DNA from: a bacterium
GTDB lineage: Bacteria > Zixibacteria > MSB-5A5 > GN15 > FEB-12
Direction of reading: 5' to 3'
Length of the DNA stretch: 5,350 nucleotides
NCBI GenBank assembly: GCA_030668045.1
Contig: DAOUUR010000209.1
Coordinates: 1-5,350 of the forward strand
The notes under the pieces were generated by a model. It was not told where the DNA came from and searched no databases. It worked only from the letters and a program-made list of their open reading frames with translations. Positions 1 to 5,350 of this stretch are shown piece after piece. The first letter of the stretch is position 1. Each line of letters starts with the position of its first letter. Both the position numbers and the translations under genes were made by a program.

Positions 1-2028
1 ACCGGTACCGGTATTCTTGGTGGTGTAGTAGCGGTCGAAGACCTTGGCGAGGTCTTCTTTTTTGATACCAATGCCTGTGTCTGAGAAGCGGAGCGTGAGA
101 TAGTCTTCTTTCTTGTGGTCCGGTCGCTCAATCAATCCTCTGACCTCAAGCTTGCCGCCATCGGGCATGGCATCAACGGCGTTGATCAGGAGGTTCAGAA
201 TGGTTTCCATAATCTGGTTCTTATTGACCGCAACCTCCCAGTTGGCATCGTCGTATTCGACATCAAATTCGATCCCGGTTTTTTTCATATCGGGCCGGAT
301 CAACTCGGCGGCTCTTTCCACCAGTTTGCGAAGATCAATCTTTTCGGTTTGGTACTTGTTGGGATTGGAAAAATCGACAAGCTCACGTACTAGCTCATTG
401 AGTCGTTGGATTTCGCTTTCTGCCATCTGGAACATGTCGGAAGATTCAGCCTGATCGGGCCACCGTTTTCGGAGAACTTGCAGCCCCCCTTTGATTGATG
501 TCAGCGGCTTGCGCAGATCGTGGGAGATTTCGGAGATCATGTTGCCCATCGTCAGCAACCGGGTAGTATTGAGCAGCGACCGCTCTTTCTCAAAGAGAAC
601 AGCTGTCTGCGAGATGACCAGCTGGGCCAGAGAGATATCATCGGCGGTGTACGGCTTCCCGCCAGAGCTTCCCAGACAGACAACGTTGGTCAGTTCGCCC
701 CGCTGTTTGACAGGGACGGCCATGAAAGCCTGACCAGGGGTGACGTAATGATCGTTCTCCCCCAGCTTCTCGGCTACAACACCGGAGAGAGGTTCGATTT
801 CGTCGAGGTTAATTTTGTCCAGATTGATCGGACCGAGCGAAATATGGTCCTGATTGATTTTTCGCAGATCAATTCCGCCGCTGGAGGTAATGGGAATAGT
901 CGTCTCTCCCGAAGCGCCGGAAGGAATCAAGATGTTCGACTCGGCATCCCACCGAAACCAGATGGAGTAATCAACTTCGAACACACGCTGCAGCTTACCG
1001 ACCAGTTCTCGTCTGAATTCGTTGACCGAATCGGTGTTGGGGACCTCTCTGGAAACTTCGTGGAGGATCTCAAACTCTGTCAGCCGACGTCGGTTTCGCT
1101 CAAACTGGTAGGCATCGTCAACCGCGACTGCTGCCTGCGATGCAAAAGTAGTCAGCAGGCGGAAGTCACCATCGGAAAAAACCGCACCACCCTCCTTGTT
1201 GGCCATGTTGATAACACCGATCACCTTGTTTTTGATTACCAGTGGCACGCAGAGCAGCGAAGCGGAACCGTATTTTTCACGATTGATGCGGCGGAAACGA
1301 CTGTCCTTTTCAACATCGCTGACGATCAATGGTTCGCCAGTTTCAGCTACAAATCCGGCTATTGATTCACCGACCGGCAGAACTGTTTTTTCCACAACCT
1401 CAGGTTCCAACCCGATAGCTGCTTCGATAGTCAGGCTGCTTGAAGTGTCGTCCAGTAGCATGATCGATCCGGTCTGGGCTTCGGTCACCGACGAGGCCAG
1501 CGTAACAATCTGTTTGAGCAGGTCTCTGAGATGAACCGTTGAACCAATAGACTTACCGGCTTCATACAGAGCGTTGAGCTCGTTAATTCGACGATTCAAA
1601 ATCATGTTGGATAGTTTCAGTTCTTCCATAAGTCGGCGTCTGGACAGATCGGACCGTCTCTTCTCCAGAGCCCGCTTTGCCACCAGAGCTAGGTCCGCAA
1701 ACTCAATCGGCTTCATCAGGTAGTCATAGGCGCCAAGCGAAACCGCCTCGACCGCCGAGTGCAGAGAAGCGTAGCCGGTCATCAGAATCACAGGGATTTC
1801 GTCGTCGGTTTCGGCGGTTATCTTCAGCAAGTCCAGACCGCTGATACCGGGCATTTTGATATCGGAGAGCACCAAGTCCACTCTTCGGTTGCGAATTGCC
1901 TCGGCAGCCTCCTCCGACTGCTGAAACGTCTCAACCTCGTACCCTTCGGCCAGAAGTAACGAAGCCAGCGAGCTGCACATGCGCTCTTCATCATCGACAA
2001 TGAATATCTTATCGTTCGATTTACTCAT
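1..2028 (-). CDS. Receiver-GAF-GAF histidine kinase, C-terminus cut by window edge
   Basis: Signalling kinase with an N-terminal response-regulator receiver. The frame is open from ATG at 2028 to base 1 (676 residues, no stop), so the gene continues to the left. Seen: receiver at residues about 6-120 with acidic pair D12/D13, phosphoacceptor D56 in SDIKMPG, T84 in LMTGYAS and K106 in KPI; a charged, probably coiled-coil helix at about 120-160; GAF domain at about 165-308; a second, divergent GAF-like region at about 320-482; HisKA with H503 in SHDLRKPL; HATPase with N616 in the N box, G1 box DTGIGI at 650-655 and F box FDRYYTTK at 664-671. The G2 box is cut after GTG. No signal peptide or membrane segment is visible, so it is probably cytosolic. 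The start overlaps the upstream kinase gene by 8 bases and has a GAGG ribosome site. Inference: kinase 1 may phosphorylate D56, gating this kinase. Family assignment is firm; the signal and target are unknown. Position +4 after the histidine is Lys instead of Thr/Asn. Confidence 0.93.
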   Translation of the reverse strand, partial: MSKSNDKIFIVDDEERMCSSLASLLLAEGYEVETFQQSEEAAEAIRNRRVDLVLSDIKMPGISGLDLLKITAETDDEIPVILMTGYASLHSAVEAVSLGAYDYLMKPIEFADLALVAKRALEKRRSDLSRRRLMEELKLSNMILNRRINELNALYEAGKSIGSTVHLRDLLKQIVTLASSVTEAQTGSIMLLDDTSSSLTIEAAIGLEPEVVEKTVLPVGESIAGFVAETGEPLIVSDVEKDSRFRRINREKYGSASLLCVPLVIKNKVIGVINMANKEGGAVFSDGDFRLLTTFASQAAVAVDDAYQFERNRRRLTEFEILHEVSREVPNTDSVNEFRRELVGKLQRVFEVDYSIWFRWDAESNILIPSGASGETTIPITSSGGIDLRKINQDHISLGPINLDKINLDEIEPLSGVVAEKLGENDHYVTPGQAFMAVPVKQRGELTNVVCLGSSGGKPYTADDISLAQLVISQTAVLFEKERSLLNTTRLLTMGNMISEISHDLRKPLTSIKGGLQVLRKRWPDQAESSDMFQMAESEIQRLNELVRELVDFSNPNKYQTEKIDLRKLVERAAELIRPDMKKTGIEFDVEYDDANWEVAVNKNQIMETILNLLINAVDAMPDGGKLEVRGLIERPDHKKEDYLTLRFSDTGIGIKKEDLAKVFDRYYTTKNTGTG
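784..873 (-). repeat. Pentapeptide-like periodic tract inside kinase 2
   Basis: Residues 386-415 of the receiver-GAF kinase show isoleucine at every fifth position (386, 391, 396, 401, 406, 411), mostly followed by Asp/Asn and then Leu: IDLRK, INQDH, ISLGP, INLDK, INLDE, then a degenerate sixth unit. Codons for the same residue differ between units (ATT/ATC, AAT/AAC, CTG/CTC), so this is not a fresh DNA duplication. It resembles the pentapeptide-repeat pattern, which has a small or aliphatic residue, Asp/Asn, then Leu/Phe. It is shorter than a full pentapeptide-repeat domain and sits within the divergent GAF-like region, probably as an inserted loop or hairpin. Function is unknown. Confidence 0.6.
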
Positions 2029-3394
2029 CGGTGTCCTCTGCCAATGGTATCGGCAGACGAATTATAAAACTTCCGCCATCAGGGAGATTGCGGTAGGTAA
2101 TCGCACCGTCGTGCTGTTTGATAATACCATAACAAACCGAAAGTCCCAGTCCAGTGCCTTTACCCGCTTCCTTGGTTGTGTAAAACGGTTCAAATATCCT
2201 CGGAACGGTTTCATCGGGAATACCGGGACCAGTGTCACTAAAGGACAGTACCAGCCACATGTCCACGCGTTTCAACTGTACCGTCAGCGTACCACCTTCG
2301 GGCATAATGTCGCAGGCGTTCATGACGATGTTCATTATCACCTGTTTGAGATTTTCAGGTGAGGCAGATATTGTCGGAAGGTCGGGTTCCATTTCGGTGA
2401 CAACTTTGACATTCTGAGTTTCGTAGCGCGTCTTCAGGAGGGTCAATGTTTCCTCAATCACCTGAACAAGGTTAGTCTTCCTGAATGTCTCTTTCTTGGG
2501 ACGATGAAAGTCCAGGAGTTCCTGCACAATCCGAGCAATCCGGTCAATTTCCTGAGCAGCGATCTCGGCATATTCAAGCGATTCCGGGTTATCGGCAACC
2601 GACCTTTTTAACAATAGCATATAGTTCTTAATGATACCGAGCGGGTTGTTCACCTCATGGGCCACCTTGGCCGACAATTCTCCCAGAGCGGCCAGACGTT
2701 CGGAGTCGACAAGAAGTTGCTGGGCGGCCCGCAGTTGTTCGGTAGCTTTCGTCTCTGCCTCGTAGAGACGCGAGTTTTCGATTGCAACCGAAATCTGGCT
2801 GCCGAGGATCGAAAGAAACTCAACGTCGTCCATCGTAAACTCGGTAGCTGACACTTTGTCCGAGAGGATCATCACACCGGTAAGATTGGTCTGGAACATC
2901 AGTGGCACAATCAGACCCGTATTGAAATCCTCAATGATCTCCTTCTCAGCAGGATCAGTAATGTGTTGGAGAATATCTGATATTAGCTCCGGACGGTTGA
3001 GCTTTGCCAGGTGATCGGCCAGAGGGGATGCCGTCGTAAAGGCGTGCTTGAGTTCGGGGAATTTCCCCGACCCGCGTTTCTTGGTCAACACAAATCTGTT
3101 TTCGGTGTCGTTATCCTGAAGATATACTGCGCCCCGTTCGGCACCAACCTGGGCCAGCGAGGTCAGTAGAAACGTATCCAGTAGAGTGTGATAATCCAGA
3201 AGAGCATTGAAATTGCGGCTGATCTCAAAGATCGTGTAAAGGTCGAATATCTTGCGCTTGAGCTGACGATTTGATTCGGTGAGCGCAGCTATCCCTTCCT
3301 CACCATCGACTGCTATCGGCAAACGAGCCGCTCCGCCCGGTGGATCCGTAGCCGAGCGGTCAGCTAAACGTCTATGTGGTCGTTCATCCGTCAT
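2021..3394 (-). CDS. Soluble GAF-domain sensor histidine kinase (kinase 1)
   Basis: A complete 457-residue cytosolic sensor kinase that should autophosphorylate on histidine and pass phosphate to a response-regulator aspartate. Seen in order: a polar, Arg/Pro-rich, probably disordered N-terminus (about 1-35); a helix at about 38-65; a GAF-type sensor domain at about 65-210; a coiled-coil-like linker at about 205-235; HisKA with H246 in AHEVNNPL; and HATPase with N359 in the N box, G1 DTGPGI at 387-392, F box FEPFYTTK at 401-408 and G2 GKGTGLGLSV at 411-420. All catalytic boxes are intact, and E247 with N250 fits the ExxT/N phosphatase motif. No membrane segment or receiver is present, so the signal is presumably intracellular and the receiver is supplied in trans, most simply by the next gene. 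The H box resembles NtrB/ZraS-type kinases. The ATG at 3394 overlaps the folC stop as ATGA and its own ribosome site is weak, suggesting coupled translation. The ligand of the GAF domain cannot be read from sequence. Confidence 0.93.
   Translation of the reverse strand: MTDERPHRRLADRSATDPPGGAARLPIAVDGEEGIAALTESNRQLKRKIFDLYTIFEISRNFNALLDYHTLLDTFLLTSLAQVGAERGAVYLQDNDTENRFVLTKKRGSGKFPELKHAFTTASPLADHLAKLNRPELISDILQHITDPAEKEIIEDFNTGLIVPLMFQTNLTGVMILSDKVSATEFTMDDVEFLSILGSQISVAIENSRLYEAETKATEQLRAAQQLLVDSERLAALGELSAKVAHEVNNPLGIIKNYMLLLKRSVADNPESLEYAEIAAQEIDRIARIVQELLDFHRPKKETFRKTNLVQVIEETLTLLKTRYETQNVKVVTEMEPDLPTISASPENLKQVIMNIVMNACDIMPEGGTLTVQLKRVDMWLVLSFSDTGPGIPDETVPRIFEPFYTTKEAGKGTGLGLSVCYGIIKQHDGAITYRNLPDGGSFIIRLPIPLAEDTDE
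2035..2039 (-). promoter_or_regulatory. Ribosome binding site for kinase 2
   Basis: AGAGG on the minus strand lies six bases before the ATG at 2028, within the last codons of the upstream kinase gene. It supports 2028 as the true start even though it overlaps the preceding stop by 8 bases. It implies that kinase 2 can recruit ribosomes itself as well as by coupling. Confidence 0.7.
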
Positions 3395-4668
3395 ATCAAC
3401 CCGTTCTTGTCCAGGTATTCACCAACCAGAAAATGCGAACCGATTACAACAATAATATCGTCCGATTGGCACAACTTCCGCACTCTCCGACAGGCCGTAG
3501 CAAGTGAACCTATCGACCGATGGGGAATCTCCCGCCAGTTGATTTCGGCCATCAAAGCCTTCACATCAGTACCCCTGCGGCTGCGCAACGGAACAACCAG
3601 ATACTCCTCAGCAATCAGAGCGAGAGAATCCAGCATCTTTTGGTGCTCCTTTCGCTTGACAAAACCGGTAATGACCTTCGCTTTCCGATCCGGAAAAACC
3701 AGCCGGAACGACTCAACGAACGCTCTGACGCCGGTGGTGTTGTGGGCAACATCGAGTATGACGGTCGGGTACCCGCGGCGACGGATGATCTGGAATCTGC
3801 CGGGCCAGTCAGTTTGTAACAGACCGTCTCTGACAGCCTCACCGGACACTGCCATCTTCTGTTCCTTCAGAACGGCTACAGCCTTGACCGCTAGGGCGGC
3901 ATTTTTCAACTGATGAACGCCCGGCAACGATGTTGTCAGCTTCTTGCCGGTCAATCCATTACCGGCATACGTAAAGGCCATTTCATTTGGGTAGAGACGA
4001 TAGTCTTTGAGCAACAATTTCTGTAGCGGTGCTTCGCGCTGCCGGCAGGTATTGCGGATGACTTTTTCAGCACTGTCGGGCAGGTGACCGATCAGATGCG
4101 GAACTCCGCTCTTGATTATTCCAGCTTTCTCCCGCGCGATCTTTGGTAACGATTGCCCCAGAATCTCGACATGGTCACGGCTTATCTCGGTGGTGAGGGT
4201 CAGGATTGGCCGCAACGTATTGGTAGCATCAAGACGACCACCCAAACCGGTTTCAATGACGGCAATATCAACTTTTGTATGTCGGAAATAGTCAAACGCC
4301 ATCGCCGTTACCACTTCAAAAAATGACAACTGGCGGCGTGTTAATTCCCGGCGATGTCGATTCACAAAACCAGTGAGCGACGGTTTTGCAATCATGCGAC
4401 CATTTACTCTGACCCGTTCCCGGAGCGTTATCAGGTGTGGCGATGTAAACAGGCCGGTCTTGTAGCCTTCAGCTCGGAGGATAGCGGCAAGCATGGCAGC
4501 TGTGGAACCTTTGCCATTGGTACCGGCGATGTGGATTGTCGGGTATTGCTGTTGGGGGGAACCAATCGACTCAAGAAACTCGCCTATGTTCTTAAGGCCG
4601 AGTTTCATGCCAAAAAACTCGCGGGAGAGGATGAATCTCTCCGCGGAAACATATGTATGCTTCCGCAT
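3391..4668 (-). CDS. folC: Bifunctional folylpolyglutamate/dihydrofolate synthase
   Basis: ATP-dependent Mur-ligase-family enzyme that adds L-glutamate to dihydropteroate and to reduced folates, giving retained polyglutamylated folates in the cytoplasm. The 425-residue length is normal for the family. Seen (numbering from this ATG): P-loop GTNGKGST at 49-56, TSPHL just after it, the ETGLGGRLDATN signature at 139-150, a DHVEILG segment near 166-172, REKAGIIK near 179-186 (its Lys is the family's carbamylated-lysine candidate), WPGRFQ at 287-292 and LDVAHN at 305-310 in the C-terminal domain. An upstream GTG at 4671 would add one residue, but the GGAG site is six bases from the ATG and only three from the GTG, so ATG is preferred. 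The start overlaps the accD stop (TGATG) and the stop overlaps kinase 1 (ATGA). The C-terminal DKD-type motif is altered to RKE at 339-341. Bacterial FolC is usually bifunctional, but sequence alone does not prove that dihydrofolate synthase activity is retained here. Confidence 0.96.
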   Translation of the reverse strand: MRKHTYVSAERFILSREFFGMKLGLKNIGEFLESIGSPQQQYPTIHIAGTNGKGSTAAMLAAILRAEGYKTGLFTSPHLITLRERVRVNGRMIAKPSLTGFVNRHRRELTRRQLSFFEVVTAMAFDYFRHTKVDIAVIETGLGGRLDATNTLRPILTLTTEISRDHVEILGQSLPKIAREKAGIIKSGVPHLIGHLPDSAEKVIRNTCRQREAPLQKLLLKDYRLYPNEMAFTYAGNGLTGKKLTTSLPGVHQLKNAALAVKAVAVLKEQKMAVSGEAVRDGLLQTDWPGRFQIIRRRGYPTVILDVAHNTTGVRAFVESFRLVFPDRKAKVITGFVKRKEHQKMLDSLALIAEEYLVVPLRSRRGTDVKALMAEINWREIPHRSIGSLATACRRVRKLCQSDDIIVVIGSHFLVGEYLDKNGLI

Positions 4669-5350
4669 CACTTTCTCCAGGTAAAACTCAGAAGTTTGAT
4701 TAATGTATCCCGCAGATCACGGCGACTGACCACTTTGTCCAGAAAACCCTTCTCCAGAAAAAACTCCGACGATTGGAAACCTTCCGGCAGCGCCTCGCCA
4801 ATTGTCTGCTGGATCACTCGGGGACCGGCAAACCCCAGCAGAGCTTTTGGTTCCGCGATGATTACATCGCCAAGCGATGCGAAGGACGCCATCACACCGG
4901 CTGTGGTCGGATTGGTCAGGACGGTAAAGTACGGAATCTTCTTTTCGGCAAGGATAGCCAGGAGCGCGGAGGTTTTCGCCATCTGCATCAACGATAGGAT
5001 GCCTTCCTGCATTCTGGCGCCACCGGATGAGCAGACAATCACCAGCGGTATCTCTCTATCGATAGCACGCTCAATGGCACGTGCGATCTTCTCGCCCACT
5101 ACCGAACCCATCGAGCCACCGATGAAACTGAAATTCATAATCGCAAATGAGATTTCAAATCCGCCGACCTCAGCAATACCTGCCAGCACACCCTCAACGA
5201 GGCCCGATTTTTTCTGGGCCGCTTTAATACGATCAGGATATTTTTTTGAGTCTTTGAATTTCAGAGGATCGCCGGAAGTCAGATTAGAGTCGAACTCCTC
5301 CAAACAGCCGCCATCGAGTAACAGATCGATATACTTGCGGCTGGAAATAC
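4668..5350 (-). CDS. accD: Acetyl-CoA carboxylase carboxyltransferase subunit beta, N-terminus cut by window edge
   Basis: Beta subunit of the acetyl-CoA carboxylase carboxyltransferase. With AccA it moves the carboxyl group from carboxybiotin on AccB to acetyl-CoA, making malonyl-CoA for fatty-acid synthesis. The frame is open to the right edge, and 226 codons lie in the window. The visible part begins in the stretch ISSRKYIDLLLDGG, typical of AccD just after the N-terminal four-cysteine zinc ribbon, so that ribbon and the true start lie outside. Seen (fragment numbering): GDPLKFKDSKKYPDRI at about 26-41, MGSVVGEK at 80-87, the crotonase-fold signature GGARMQEG at 109-116, NPTTAGV at 146-152 and GFAGPRVI at 172-179. 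These identify AccD rather than a propionyl-CoA or glutaconyl-CoA carboxylase subunit. The usual DPTTGGV is NPTTAGV here, a mild variation. It is the first gene seen in the operon, with its stop overlapping the folC start. Confidence 0.97.
   Translation of the reverse strand, partial: ISSRKYIDLLLDGGCLEEFDSNLTSGDPLKFKDSKKYPDRIKAAQKKSGLVEGVLAGIAEVGGFEISFAIMNFSFIGGSMGSVVGEKIARAIERAIDREIPLVIVCSSGGARMQEGILSLMQMAKTSALLAILAEKKIPYFTVLTNPTTAGVMASFASLGDVIIAEPKALLGFAGPRVIQQTIGEALPEGFQSSEFFLEKGFLDKVVSRRDLRDTLIKLLSFTWRK
4675..4678 (-). promoter_or_regulatory. Ribosome binding site deciding the folC start
   Basis: GGAG on the minus strand lies within the last accD codons (Trp-Arg-Lys). It is six bases upstream of the ATG at 4668 and three bases upstream of the alternative GTG at 4671. 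The normal spacing favours the ATG and the TGATG stop/start overlap with accD. Confidence 0.7.

Noticed and set aside
1..12. Perfect 12-base palindrome ACCGGTACCGGT at the window edge
   Set aside because: It encodes Thr-Gly-Thr-Gly at the beginning of the conserved G2 ATP-binding box of kinase 2, so protein constraint explains it. It is at the edge and has no second copy seen in the window.
520..1365. Long plus-strand open frame (about 280 codons) antisense to kinase 2
   Set aside because: It is exactly in codon register with the kinase gene, so plus-strand stops can arise only from TTA, CTA or TCA codons in the kinase, which are scarce here. The translation matches no recognisable family, while the minus-strand frame has clear GAF and kinase domains.
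2021..2040. Possible promoter or terminator at the kinase 1/kinase 2 junction
   Set aside because: The genes overlap by 8 bases. I see no GC-rich hairpin followed by a T run and no convincing promoter boxes, only a ribosome binding site.
3634..3651. AAGGAG followed nine bases later by an in-frame ATG inside folC, a possible internal start
   Set aside because: The product would be only the last 80 or so residues of FolC, without the P-loop, and the purine run is explained by the codons Lys-Glu. No evidence supports a separate short protein.
3374..3913. Plus-strand open frame of about 180 codons antisense to folC and the start of kinase 1
   Set aside because: It crosses the folC/kinase 1 junction, shows no domain or motif, and is rich in Arg and Ser as expected for a shadow frame. 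The minus strand encodes well-conserved FolC there.
4668..5303. TTG at 5303 as the start of accD
   Set aside because: The frame stays open upstream to the window edge, and those residues (ISSRKYIDLLLDGG) match the normal AccD sequence before this point. The Leu codon is internal and the real start lies outside the window.

Overview
The window is a solid run of protein-coding sequence, all on the minus strand, so genes read from right to left: accD (start outside the window), then folC, then a soluble GAF-domain sensor histidine kinase, then a second histidine kinase carrying an N-terminal receiver domain and two GAF-type regions, which runs off the left edge. There is no intergenic space. Each stop overlaps the next start: TGATG at accD/folC, ATGA at folC/kinase 1, and 8 bases at kinase 1/kinase 2. 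This is the layout of one translationally coupled operon whose promoter and terminator both lie outside the window. No RNA gene, mobile element, CRISPR array or terminator was seen.

The organism is a bacterium. AccD (carboxyltransferase beta subunit of acetyl-CoA carboxylase) and FolC (folylpolyglutamate/dihydrofolate synthase) are bacterial housekeeping enzymes, and accD-folC adjacency is a widespread arrangement (Escherichia coli has it). Base composition looks intermediate by eye. Soluble GAF-histidine kinases and receiver-GAF-histidine kinase proteins are abundant in deep-branching environmental bacteria such as the FCB-type candidate phyla and deltaproteobacteria. I cannot place the organism more precisely from sequence alone.

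Region by region: 4668-5350 holds the C-terminal part of AccD. 3391-4668 holds complete FolC. 2021-3394 holds a complete 457-residue cytosolic histidine kinase with intact H, N, G1, F and G2 boxes. 1-2028 holds 676 residues of a second kinase with receiver, GAF, GAF-like, HisKA and HATPase regions, cut inside the G2 box. It has no stop codon in the window, so a search for closed reading frames would miss it.

The first two genes supply malonyl-CoA for fatty-acid synthesis and polyglutamylated folates for one-carbon metabolism. The last two look like a signalling pair in which kinase 1 could phosphorylate the receiver of kinase 2. No DNA-binding or other output domain is visible, so the downstream target must be encoded elsewhere or left of the window. 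The least ordinary details are a five-residue periodic Ile-Asn-Leu tract in the second GAF region of kinase 2, the loss of the usual Thr/Asn four residues after its phospho-accepting histidine, and the coupling of a two-kinase module to accD-folC. I see no evidence for a wholly new system.
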